DNA of 6,662 bases, taken from the NCBI GenBank assembly GCA_905215405.1, contig CAJMQE010000137.1:1-6662 (forward strand). Direction: 5' to 3'. Shown here one piece after another: positions 1 through 5,546 of this stretch. The notes under the pieces were generated by a model. The model was not told where the DNA came from. It saw nothing but the letters and a program-made list of their open reading frames with translations, and made no database searches. Position 1 is the stretch's first letter. Each line of letters opens with the position of its first letter. This DNA is from an uncultured bacterium. Lineage in GTDB: Bacteria; Bacillota; Clostridia; Lachnospirales; Lachnospiraceae. A program made the translations under genes and the position numbers.

Positions 1-38
1 ACCACATTTTCTGTGATGTGAGACTTTCTTAACTTAAT
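1..38 (-). pseudogene. Shifted-frame continuation of the zinc-ribbon gene
   Basis: If two bases (TG) are restored in the TGG codon at 42-40, the frame reads C-P-Q-C-G-I-K-L-R-K, which completes a canonical CPxCG knuckle. It then stays open for 12 complete codons (38 down to 3) to the window edge. The restored Cys-Gly is exactly what the ribbon fold needs, so this stretch is best read as the displaced C-terminus of the gene at 34-291. The real end lies outside the window. Confidence 0.45.
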
Positions 39-291
39 GCCATTGTGGACAGACGAGGGGGGCTTTTTTCCTTACCAAAAAGTTTGCTCCACAATTGTGG
101 CAGATATACATTCCCCCTGCTTTTTCATCCTGTGCCGTCTGCAGCATTTTCTCTATCGCTATCTCATCAAATTCCACACATTCCAACTGTTCTGCGTCAA
201 ATGCAGAACTACATGATTCGCAGATAAACTTCTGCTCTTTCTTATTCCATACTGCAATACTCCCACAGTCTGGACATTTATATGTCTTCAT
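34..291 (-). CDS. Small double zinc-ribbon protein, probably truncated by a frameshift
   Basis: An 85-residue reading frame. The N-terminal ribbon has C6-x2-C9 and C24-x2-C27. After a charged linker (about 37-58) a second ribbon starts with C64-x2-C67 and C81. The fourth knuckle should read CPxCG but reads C81-P-Q-W84-H85 and then stops. The start ATG has an AAGGA motif about 5 nt upstream. It lies 34 nt downstream of the acetyltransferase on the same strand with no terminator between, so co-transcription is likely. Treble-clef or ribbon proteins of this size are usually structural metal-binding or nucleic-acid/protein-contact proteins; no specific function can be assigned. The missing Cys and the open shifted frame beyond the stop (next entry) suggest a 2-nt deletion, so this may be a recent pseudogene, a sequencing error or a shortened but working form. 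The ORF is clear; its integrity is not. Confidence 0.7.
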   Translation of the reverse strand: MKTYKCPDCGSIAVWNKKEQKFICESCSSAFDAEQLECVEFDEIAIEKMLQTAQDEKAGGMYICHNCGANFLVRKKAPLVCPQWH

Positions 292-325
292 ATTTTCCTT
301 TTCCCCTAAGCTTCAGATGAAATTG

Positions 326-961
326 TTATCCGTTCAACAGTCCCTCCAGATTCCCTGTCTGAATTGCTTTTATATGATCTCTGATTCTTTCTTTTGGCCA
401 GTTCCACCATTGCAATTTTTCCAGCCTGTCGATTGTCTCCTGCGGAAATCGCTTTCTGATTGTCTTTGCCGGTACCCCACCAACAATCGTATAGGGCGGC
501 ACATCCTTTGTCACAACTGCACGGGCACCGATTACAGCACCATCACCAATTGTTACCCCTGATAAGATCACCGCTTCATAACCGATCCAGACATCATTTC
601 CGATCATGATGTCCCCCTTGTTATCCCATGCGTCCGCTACATTTCTACTATCCAGTCCCCACTCGTCATAATAAAGTGGAAATGAATAGGTGGACAGTGC
701 TTTTAATGAGTGATTCGCACAGTTAAACATAAATTTTGCTCCACACGCAATGGAACAGAATTTACCGATTTCCAGACAGTCATGATTAATCGGGTACTGA
801 TACAACACATTATTCTTTTCAAATTCTATAGGATCATTTACAAAATCATGATAGATCGTGTATTCACCAACGCGGATTTCCGGTTTCGTAATTACTTCTT
901 TTAAATATATAATCTGCTTATCCCCTGGATGTGGGTACAATTTATTCTCTGGAATAGTCAT
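326..961 (-). CDS. Vat-family (CatB-related) O-acetyltransferase, left-handed beta-helix
   Basis: A 211-residue acetyl-CoA-dependent O-acetyltransferase of the Vat/xenobiotic acetyltransferase family. Known members acetylate streptogramin A or chloramphenicol-type drugs and work as cytoplasmic trimers of left-handed parallel beta-helices. Visible features: conserved start region with KLYP (7-10); VGEYTIYHD (31-39); IGKFCSIACGAKFMFN (65-80); N83-H84, where H84 matches the family catalytic histidine; hexapeptide-repeat core KGDIMIGNDVWIG (115-127) through GVTIGDGAVIGARAVV (135-150); GGVPA (161-165); and the C-terminal WWNWP signature (185-189). Length matches Vat proteins (about 210-220). A TTG 18 codons upstream is in frame, but the ATG at 961 has AGGAGG 8 nt before it and fits the family N-terminus. 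The substrate is inferred only; many clostridial relatives are uncharacterised. A leader ORF and hairpin precede it. Confidence 0.9.
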   Translation of the reverse strand: MTIPENKLYPHPGDKQIIYLKEVITKPEIRVGEYTIYHDFVNDPIEFEKNNVLYQYPINHDCLEIGKFCSIACGAKFMFNCANHSLKALSTYSFPLYYDEWGLDSRNVADAWDNKGDIMIGNDVWIGYEAVILSGVTIGDGAVIGARAVVTKDVPPYTIVGGVPAKTIRKRFPQETIDRLEKLQWWNWPKERIRDHIKAIQTGNLEGLLNG

Positions 962-969
962 AATTTCGT

Positions 970-975
970 CCTCCT
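970..975 (-). promoter_or_regulatory. Ribosome binding site fixing the acetyltransferase start
   Basis: AGGAGG on the minus strand, 8 nt before the ATG at 961-959. It decides for the 211-residue form over an in-frame TTG at 1015, which has no comparable site. It lies just outside the attenuator-like hairpin and so is not sequestered by that stem. Confidence 0.85.
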
Positions 976-982
976 GATCTTT

Positions 983-1011
983 AAAACAAAGCAGATCTGT
1001 TGCTGCTCTGT
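983..1011 (-). terminator. Attenuator-like hairpin in the acetyltransferase leader
   Basis: Minus-strand transcript: left arm ACAGAGCAG (1011-1003), 8-nt loop (1002-995), right arm CTGCTTTGT (994-986). This gives nine consecutive pairs including one G-U, extendable by two more G-U pairs. The right arm runs into TTT then AA, so the T-tract is short. It sits between the stop of a 12-codon leader ORF and the RBS of the Vat-type gene, the classic place for a conditional terminator. The hairpin is seen directly; termination in vivo is inferred, and the short T-tract makes it weak or regulated. Confidence 0.5.
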
Positions 1012-1033
1012 CCAATGCCCTGTTTCTGGTTCC

Positions 1034-1072
1034 TTATAAGACTACTCCAGTAACTACAATACAAAGTTTCAC
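1034..1072 (-). CDS. Leader peptide of the Vat-type acetyltransferase (12 aa)
   Basis: A GTG-initiated ORF encoding MKLCIVVTGVVL, then TAA. Upstream is AGGAGGTG (1086-1079), matching the anti-Shine-Dalgarno over 8 bases, with AGGAGG 8 nt from the GTG. Such a strong site in front of so short an ORF is hard to explain as chance in a 166-nt gap between genes. The peptide is rich in Val/Ile/Leu, as are several drug-sensing leader peptides such as the ErmC leader with its IFVI stall motif. Its stop lies 72 nt before the acetyltransferase ATG, with the hairpin at 983-1011 in between. The likely role is to make a ribosome stall when a ribosome-targeting drug is present, so that the hairpin cannot form. 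The ORF and RBS are seen; the role is inferred. Confidence 0.55.
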   Translation of the reverse strand: MKLCIVVTGVVL

Positions 1073-1124
1073 CTGACACACCTCCTGTATTTTCATCCAC
1101 TATCACCAATTTCACGAATTCTTG

Positions 1125-1152
1125 ATTTTAATCCTTGAGCAGTTCCGGACAA
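1125..1152 (-). promoter_or_regulatory. Possible promoter for the leader and acetyltransferase
   Basis: TTGTCC (1152-1147), 16-nt spacer, TAAAAT (1130-1125). It overlaps the 3' end of the phosphoesterase and would start transcription about 40-50 nt before the leader ORF. The match is moderate (4/6 and 5/6). Read-through from the phosphoesterase is also possible. Confidence 0.3.
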
Positions 1153-1826
1153 AAGTTCAGATAATCTGCAGATACAAGTCGATATTCAATCCCATTTACC
1201 ATTCCCTTATAACTGTCATTGAACCGTTCCTTTCCATGACAGTGGGAATATATCACTTTTTCTACACCATATTCATTTGCAAGTCTGGTAAATCCGCTCT
1301 CCTTTTCTCCGATCGTTGTAGGAGGATAATGCAGAAACATCAGAAATTTATGATATCCAGCCGCTGAAGCCTTATCAAAAGAACATTGCAGTCGCTCCAG
1401 TTCTCTTTTCATAATTTTCTGATAGTGCTCTATGGAATCCTTCCCTTCATAACAATATCCTTTCGTTCCTATCAGAGCATAGTCTTTATAGGTATAAAAG
1501 TTATTCTGTAGAAAATAAAGCTTTCCATCAAAATACTGATTCAGCCTTTCTGTCTTCTTCGCATCCCAGAACATATCATGGTTGCCTCTGAGCAAAATCT
1601 TTCTTCCAGGAAGCGCACTGATGAATGCAAGATCCTTCTCGCACTCATCCATATTTCTTCCCCAGGAATGATCTCCCGTGATCACGATCGTATCCTTGGG
1701 TCTGATCAACTTTTTACAGTTATCTTCTATTTTTTCTTCGTGATTTTTCCACTCATCTCCATAGATATCCATGGGCTTATCTACAGAAAATGACAAATGA
1801 AAATCACCCAATGCATATAATGCCAT
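1128..1826 (-). CDS. Calcineurin-like metallophosphoesterase
   Basis: A 232-residue cytoplasmic metal-dependent phosphoesterase. All five motifs that hold the two-metal centre are visible in order: GDFH (7-10, GDxH), GDHSWG (51-56), GNHD (81-84), the HYPP histidine (166-169) and SHCHG (194-198, the GHxH-type motif with Ser replacing Gly). No signal peptide or membrane segment is seen. The substrate cannot be read from sequence; relatives include phosphoprotein phosphatases, nucleotidases and phosphodiesterases. An upstream ATG at 1832 is in frame, but it lies only 1 nt after GGAGG, whereas the ATG at 1826 is 7 nt after it. The product then begins MALYALGDFH, matching the way the fold normally starts. 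It is the first clear gene of the minus-strand group; the acetyltransferase starts 166 nt downstream. Confidence 0.88.
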   Translation of the reverse strand: MALYALGDFHLSFSVDKPMDIYGDEWKNHEEKIEDNCKKLIRPKDTIVITGDHSWGRNMDECEKDLAFISALPGRKILLRGNHDMFWDAKKTERLNQYFDGKLYFLQNNFYTYKDYALIGTKGYCYEGKDSIEHYQKIMKRELERLQCSFDKASAAGYHKFLMFLHYPPTTIGEKESGFTRLANEYGVEKVIYSHCHGKERFNDSYKGMVNGIEYRLVSADYLNFCPELLKD

Positions 1827-1828
1827 TT

Positions 1829-1891
1829 TCATGCCTCCACTATCTGTTCTGCCCTCGCATACATCTGCATTTTCTTCTCTCCATCAATCAT
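1829..1891 (-). CDS. Possible 20-aa upstream ORF overlapping the phosphoesterase
   Basis: ATG at 1891, product of 20 residues ending MYARAEQIVEA. Its TGA (1831-1829) overlaps the ATG at 1832 and ends 2 nt before the preferred phosphoesterase start. The arrangement would allow translational coupling, and the RBS of the phosphoesterase lies inside it. Only a weak GAGG precedes it, 9 nt away. It could equally be chance or the remnant C-terminus of a decayed gene. Confidence 0.22.
   Translation of the reverse strand: MIDGEKKMQMYARAEQIVEA
1834..1838 (-). promoter_or_regulatory. Ribosome binding site deciding the phosphoesterase start
   Basis: GGAGG on the minus strand. It lies 7 nt from the ATG at 1826 and only 1 nt from the ATG at 1832, so the downstream ATG is the likely start. 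Confidence 0.75.
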
Positions 1892-1895
1892 AGAT

Positions 1896-1976
1896 CTAAG
1901 CCTCAAGAATTGGTATTGATGTATACAAAGCCAGTACCACTGGGTCTATTTTCTCACTTTTATATTGAAGATACAA
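1896..1976 (-). CDS. Possible 26-aa small ORF with strong RBS and TTG start
   Basis: A TTG at 1976 is preceded by AGGAGG (1989-1984) with an ideal 7-nt gap. The frame encodes 26 residues ending IPILEA and stops at TAG. The same frame is open upstream of the TTG to about 2030, so it could also be the tail of a decayed gene. I do not recognise the product. The ideal RBS is the only real support. Confidence 0.25.
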   Translation of the reverse strand: MYLQYKSEKIDPVVLALYTSIPILEA

Positions 1977-2174
1977 GCGCTTTCCTCCTGCACGTATCCT
2001 TTTTATTTCAACTATATGTGCCTTCAGTCAATATATTTACACCGTTCATTTTTTATTATCTATTCCTTTACTTTGAACTCCTTTTGTTGCGTAACACTCC
2101 CCCGACATATATGCTTGAGTTACCAGGTCATTTTATGGGCTTTATTGTCTGAAATTGCTGTCGAAACATTTTAA

Positions 2175-2203
2175 TTGACCCACATTTTATCCAGTTATAT
2201 ACT
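2175..2203 (+). promoter_or_regulatory. Sigma-A-type promoter for the plus-strand membrane-protein pair
   Basis: TTGACC (2175-2180), 17-nt spacer, TATACT (2198-2203). Both hexamers are close to consensus and the spacing is ideal. The start point would be near 2210, giving a 5' untranslated region of about 80 nt before the ATG at 2291. This is the best promoter in the window. Confidence 0.7.
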
Positions 2204-2290
2204 ATTATAGATTGTAGTGTCCCATTTTAGAACTGCTTCAAACTGCTCTGATGGCACACTATTGAAATCACGAGGAGGAACAACTGAATA

Positions 2291-2629
2291 ATGGAAACAA
2301 ATTATGAATGTGAAAACTGTGGACATTCATTGGAAAGTCGTTTTGACAAATGTCCTATATGTGGTGGTTCTGCGAAAGATCGTTTTGGTTCTGTCTACGG
2401 CAGTAATTCGTATATGCCAAGAGTCGATACAAAAAGAGCCGATTGGATCACTGCAATCTTTTTAAGTCTTTTTTTGCCAATTTTATCGGTTTTTATTCCA
2501 ATTATGTTCTATCTTGTCCCAAAAGAAAGTCATGCCCAGACGGTATGGAATCACATGATTTGTGTATGGCTGATCGAGGGCGCACTATTATGCATCTATC
2601 TATTTATTGTAAAACCATTTCTACCATAA
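2291..2629 (+). CDS. Small zinc-ribbon membrane protein, function unknown
   Basis: A 112-residue protein. Residues 7-26 form a zinc ribbon with CENCG (C7, C10) and CPICGG (C21, C24). A polar linker follows (27-50). Two hydrophobic segments, about 53-76 and 86-108, should span the membrane, leaving the ribbon in the cytoplasm if both ends face inward. This layout is common in clostridial zinc-ribbon proteins of unknown role; I do not recognise a named family. AGGAGG (2273-2278) lies 12 nt before the ATG, longer than ideal, but a stop at 2285-2287 in the same frame rules out an earlier start. It is transcribed from the promoter at 2175-2203, and a second small membrane protein follows 110 nt downstream on the same strand. 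Confidence 0.8.
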   Translation: METNYECENCGHSLESRFDKCPICGGSAKDRFGSVYGSNSYMPRVDTKRADWITAIFLSLFLPILSVFIPIMFYLVPKESHAQTVWNHMICVWLIEGALLCIYLFIVKPFLP

Positions 2630-2727
2630 GGGACTAATATTTAGATATATGCTTTTTTCGAACTACTTTACCGCAGCTTAATTGATTTATGATACTTTAT
2701 CAGTTAATCTGCCACGCTATATCTAAC

Positions 2728-2733
2728 AGGAGG
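2728..2733 (+). promoter_or_regulatory. Ribosome binding site fixing the second membrane-protein start
   Basis: AGGAGG, 6 nt before the ATG at 2740. The open frame extends upstream to an ATG at 2689 that lacks such a site, so the shorter 136-residue form is preferred. Confidence 0.8.
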
Positions 2734-2739
2734 ATATCA

Positions 2740-3150
2740 ATGTTTTTTTCATTAAAGTTTAAAGACTATGGAAATGGCTGGATTGCGCCAAAGATCCTTG
2801 GTGGACTTGGCATTGTCTTATGTCTGACTCGCCTTTTTTTTGCAATCTGCACAGTATCAGGTAGTGCATTTAATTTCTGGGCAATCGGGCTGATCATTAG
2901 TATTGCTACATATACCATTGGTGCCTGGATGAACTATAAGACTTGTATATGTGACTATGTTGGAATCTATCGCGTATCAAAGCTAAAGAAATATGGAGAC
3001 AGCATTTATTCAGAATTGCGGGACCGTATGCCTGAAATCGATCGTATTCAGATGAACAGACTGCTTGAAAGTAAAATGAAACTGGAACAGGTCGCCTATC
3101 TTCACTATTACAAAAAAAACCATGAATGGCCTGTATATGCATTATTCTAA
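2740..3150 (+). CDS. Two-pass membrane protein with charged C-terminal tail, unknown
   Basis: A 136-residue protein that I do not recognise. Two hydrophobic segments are visible, about 16-38 (rich in Leu/Ile/Val/Phe) and 44-64. A roughly 70-residue hydrophilic tail follows, with many Lys, Arg and Glu residues and likely helical parts around 85-120. The double Cys motif CIC lies at 69-71. With the strong AGGAGG the start is confident. It follows the zinc-ribbon membrane protein by 110 nt with no terminator between and ends before a strong terminator, so the two probably form one transcript. Shared membrane location suggests they might act together, but this is only inference from position. Confidence 0.72.
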   Translation: MFFSLKFKDYGNGWIAPKILGGLGIVLCLTRLFFAICTVSGSAFNFWAIGLIISIATYTIGAWMNYKTCICDYVGIYRVSKLKKYGDSIYSELRDRMPEIDRIQMNRLLESKMKLEQVAYLHYYKKNHEWPVYALF

Positions 3151-3226
3151 TGTAATCTGCTAAATGAATACCAGATAAGTCTGAACACCCATGACGATAC
3201 TCTTGAATGGACAACACTAGATTCAC

Positions 3227-3292
3227 AAAAAAAGCTTTGTAAGAACACCCTTTTCTTAATACAAAGGGATCTTTACAAAGCTTTTTATTTTT
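3227..3292. terminator. Strong bidirectional intrinsic terminator
   Basis: Left arm 3229-3244 (AAAAAGCTTTGTAAGA) pairs with right arm 3270-3286, which contains TTTACAAAGCTTTTT, with one bulged T. An inner stem CCCTTT (3248-3253) pairs with AAAGGG (3263-3268) around a 9-nt loop. The plus-strand side runs into a T-rich tail (3282-3292). On the minus strand the A-run at 3227-3233 becomes the T-tail. It lies between convergent units, ending the membrane-protein pair on one side and the histidine kinase transcript on the other. Confidence 0.85.
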
Positions 3293-3363
3293 ATAACCGA
3301 GAATTCATCCTATCTGCATTCACCACGACTTCAACACATGACTGTTCATTTTGGCTACCTGCT

Positions 3364-4683
3364 TTATTTACATATCGGAAACAGAATCCTGATTTCAAAA
3401 AATCCATTCTTTTCTTCCAACCTGCATTCGGCATCCATCTGTTTCATCATGTTTCTGACACTCTGAAGACCGATCTTGTTACTATCCTGTGTACTTGCAT
3501 TTTGGCTGATTGCATTAGAGAAGGAAAAACCTATCTGTCCTTTGATGCTGTCTTCGACCAACTGGATTGTTACAACGAACTGGTTGTCCGCATATTTAAT
3601 AATATTGGAAGTAATGTTATCCATGATCCGGGTTATATAGTCCATATTGATCCGAATATATTTTTCCGGCCATTGGGCAGCGAAGCAGACATTAAATCCC
3701 TTCTGCTCCAAATACGCGATTGTCTCCGAGAAAAGATCATAGAACAGAACTTTGAGTAATTCAGGATCTTCCAGTGGTACATTGGTTTCACCCGTAATCA
3801 GCGAATATTCAAAAATATGTTCCGCAAGTTGTTTCATTCCATAGATCTTCTTATCGATTTTTTCAATATATTCTCTGAGCTGTTCTTCATCTTTGCAGCC
3901 GCTTTTTCTCAGAATCTCAATATAAAGCATAATGGAAGTAAGTGGTGTTCTCAGGTCATGGGACATTTCTGTAATAATCTTCTGGTTCGTCTCCATCAGA
4001 TTCGTTTCTTTTTTGATCTGCTCCTGAAATGATTTACGCATATTATCCAGGCTCTGTGCCAGAATTGCCAGTTCGTCATTTCCAGAAACGGTCACTTCAT
4101 AATTGAGATTTCCCCCTTCTAGAATCTCAATATCTTCACTCAGTCTGCGGACATAATTTAATTTCTTTCTAATCCCCAAAAATACAACAAAAAAGAATAG
4201 GCAAAAGGAAATTAAAAGTTCAAATATCAGGGCATAATTATAGAACTGTATTTCATAGACTCCAGATATATAGGCATTTACCTCTTCATCCTGAAATTCT
4301 AATTTGTAGTAAATATCCCAGCCATAATAGTCAGCCTGAATGCCCTCTTCAAATATATTATTCAGGTTCGGGTAATCCGAATCATAGATCAAAATATTTT
4401 CTTTATAGAGACGGACCGACAGAATCTTCTGTTTATCTATCCATTCATTGATTCTCCCGGTATCCTGCGTTGTAAGCCTGTTCTTGTCAATAAATGCCTG
4501 CAAACTTGAAATATTTTTCTCATTTTTCTTCGCTATATAATCAGATCCTGTATAATATCTATCGATCAGGCGTTCCCCGCCCTGGTTGATCATAAGAAAA
4601 AACAGTACCGAAAGAATCACTGCCAGCAAGAGCAGTTTCAATAATTGAAAATACAGGGAGTCCTTTTTATTCTTTACCTGCAT
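3364..4683 (-). CDS. Membrane sensor histidine kinase (HAMP, HisKA, HATPase)
   Basis: A 439-residue sensor kinase that should autophosphorylate and pass phosphate to the adjacent regulator. Order of parts: membrane segment about 11-32; extracytoplasmic sensor domain about 33-148; second membrane segment about 150-170; HAMP about 171-225; HisKA dimerisation domain with SHDLRTPLTS, phospho-acceptor H242; and an ATPase domain with an N-box at 352-365 (DNITSNIIKYA). The G2-like stretch KIGLQSVRNMM is at 403-413. The usual DxGxG G1 box is not seen where expected; that stretch reads FSFSNAISQNAS (386-397). The overall style resembles VanS-type kinases. Its ATG overlaps the regulator gene by 17 nt, with GGGG about 10 nt upstream, so coupled translation is likely. 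The signal sensed is unknown; the terminator at 3227-3292 would end the transcript. Confidence 0.9.
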   Translation of the reverse strand: MQVKNKKDSLYFQLLKLLLLAVILSVLFFLMINQGGERLIDRYYTGSDYIAKKNEKNISSLQAFIDKNRLTTQDTGRINEWIDKQKILSVRLYKENILIYDSDYPNLNNIFEEGIQADYYGWDIYYKLEFQDEEVNAYISGVYEIQFYNYALIFELLISFCLFFFVVFLGIRKKLNYVRRLSEDIEILEGGNLNYEVTVSGNDELAILAQSLDNMRKSFQEQIKKETNLMETNQKIITEMSHDLRTPLTSIMLYIEILRKSGCKDEEQLREYIEKIDKKIYGMKQLAEHIFEYSLITGETNVPLEDPELLKVLFYDLFSETIAYLEQKGFNVCFAAQWPEKYIRINMDYITRIMDNITSNIIKYADNQFVVTIQLVEDSIKGQIGFSFSNAISQNASTQDSNKIGLQSVRNMMKQMDAECRLEEKNGFFEIRILFPICK

Positions 4684-5374
4684 CGAACTTGTACCCCTTT
4701 CCCCATACTGTTTTTATGTATTCCGGACTCTGTGGGTTCTGCTCGATTTTCACACGCAGTTTACGAATGTGTACCATGACCGTACTATTGCAGGAATAAA
4801 AGTACGGTTCATTCCAGATGCTTTCATACAGATTCTGTGCAGAAAATATCTTTTTGGGATGCTGCATCATTAGCAACAGGATATGGTATTCAATATCGGA
4901 AAGCTCTTTTTCTTCTCCATTCACATAAACTTCATTATCAGACTCATGAATCCGAATCTTTCCAGTTGTCAGATATTTGTCCTGCTTATCCTCTTTTTTG
5001 CCTTTATAGATTTTATATCTTCGCAGTAATGCCTTTACTCTTCCCAACAGTTCCGTATAAGAAAATGGTTTTGCCAGATAGTCATCGCCACCTGCCATCA
5101 ATCCGATCAACTTATCGGACTCCTGTGCTTTGGCTGTCAGGAACAGCACTGGTACATAAGACGTTTTTCTAATTTCTTCACACACGCGCAGGCCAGAAAG
5201 TCCTGGCATCATAATATCCAGTATGACCAGATCGATCGTACTGTCCAGGCATGCCAGTCCCTTTCTTCCATCCTGTGCTTCCGTGATCTTGTAATTTTCT
5301 CCTTCCAGCAGGATACGAACGCCCTCACGAATATCCTCATCATCCTCTATAATCAATATATTGGCAGTACTCAT
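4667..5374 (-). CDS. OmpR/PhoB-family (VanR-like) response regulator
   Basis: A 235-residue DNA-binding response regulator. The receiver domain (about 1-120) has the acidic pocket E10/D11/D12, phospho-acceptor D53 in ILDIMMPG, T80 and K102-P103. The winged-helix DNA-binding domain (about 135-232) has the recognition-helix region NSTVMVHIRKLRVKIE (196-211) and the C-terminal wing with VWGKGYKF (223-230), typical of VanR-like members. The start has GGGAGG (5386-5381) 6 nt upstream. It is the direct partner of the overlapping downstream kinase. The region just upstream carries a 19-bp direct-repeat array, which could be a binding region for this regulator or another, though nothing here proves it. 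No strong dedicated promoter was found, so read-through from the SGNH gene is possible. Confidence 0.93.
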   Translation of the reverse strand: MSTANILIIEDDEDIREGVRILLEGENYKITEAQDGRKGLACLDSTIDLVILDIMMPGLSGLRVCEEIRKTSYVPVLFLTAKAQESDKLIGLMAGGDDYLAKPFSYTELLGRVKALLRRYKIYKGKKEDKQDKYLTTGKIRIHESDNEVYVNGEEKELSDIEYHILLLMMQHPKKIFSAQNLYESIWNEPYFYSCNSTVMVHIRKLRVKIEQNPQSPEYIKTVWGKGYKFDAGKE

Positions 5375-5409
5375 TTAAATCCTCCCACATTTTCTGTTCG
5401 TTCATTTTC

Positions 5410-5504
5410 CATCATGTCTATCTATTTTCATCATTTCTACGCATTACCATCATAGTTATGTATCTCCGTCATAGTTACGTATCTCCGTCATTTCTATGCA
5501 TTTT
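5410..5504. repeat. Degenerate 19-bp tandem repeat array, five units
   Basis: Five head-to-tail 19-nt units: 5410-5428, 5429-5447, 5448-5466, 5467-5485 and 5486-5504, with a possible weak sixth at 5505-5523. Approximate consensus: catcatttctatgtatctc. Units three and four match at 17 of 19 positions; units two and five match at 15 of 19. The unit centres are near-dyads, for example CATA-GT-TATG at 5451-5460. The array occupies most of the gap between the SGNH gene and the regulator. Confidence 0.75.
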
Positions 5505-5546
5505 CATGATTTTCAGTATTTCAAACAGCAATGTCACTCTTTCTGA

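Larger units (their letters stand above)
1833..2290. other. Divergent intergenic region, about 460 nt
   Basis: This region separates the minus-strand phosphoesterase group from the plus-strand membrane-protein pair. It holds a clear plus-strand promoter (2175-2203) and the two weak minus-strand mini-ORFs listed separately. I saw no tRNA, riboswitch-like conserved structure or terminator. The minus-strand promoter for the phosphoesterase could not be placed: TTGACT at 2031-2026 has no good -10 partner. Confidence 0.5.

Noticed and set aside
4..20. Inverted repeat CACAT / ATGTG with 8-nt loop near the left edge.
   Set aside because: The stem is only 5 bp with no T-tract visible before the window ends, and it lies inside the likely displaced coding frame.
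95..562. Plus-strand 155-codon frame across the start of the window.
   Set aside because: It is antisense to two convincing minus-strand genes, has no RBS, and its composition is that of a shadow frame.
962..1015. In-frame TTG extension of the acetyltransferase by 18 residues.
   Set aside because: The TTG has no good RBS, the extension spans the hairpin, and the downstream ATG has AGGAGG at 8 nt and fits the family N-terminus.
1034..1064. Possible MerR-type promoter: TTGTAT, 19-nt spacer, TTATAA, with a TACT-GG-AGTA dyad in the spacer.
   Set aside because: The same bases are the codons and stop of the leader ORF, which has a much stronger RBS argument, and the dyad is short and off centre. 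No MerR gene is in the window. Kept only as an alternative.
2003..2031. TTGACT on the minus strand as a -35 for the phosphoesterase.
   Set aside because: No acceptable -10 hexamer at 16-18 nt spacing.
1790..2174. Plus-strand open frames of 120 and 69 codons in the region before 2291.
   Set aside because: They overlap the phosphoesterase start or its upstream region on the opposite strand, lack a usable RBS and encode Phe/Tyr/Leu-rich sequence with no domain features.
2682..2710. TTGATT, 17-nt spacer, TAATCT as a promoter for the second membrane protein.
   Set aside because: The -10 match is poor (3 of 6) and the stretch is AT-rich; co-transcription from 2175-2203 explains expression.
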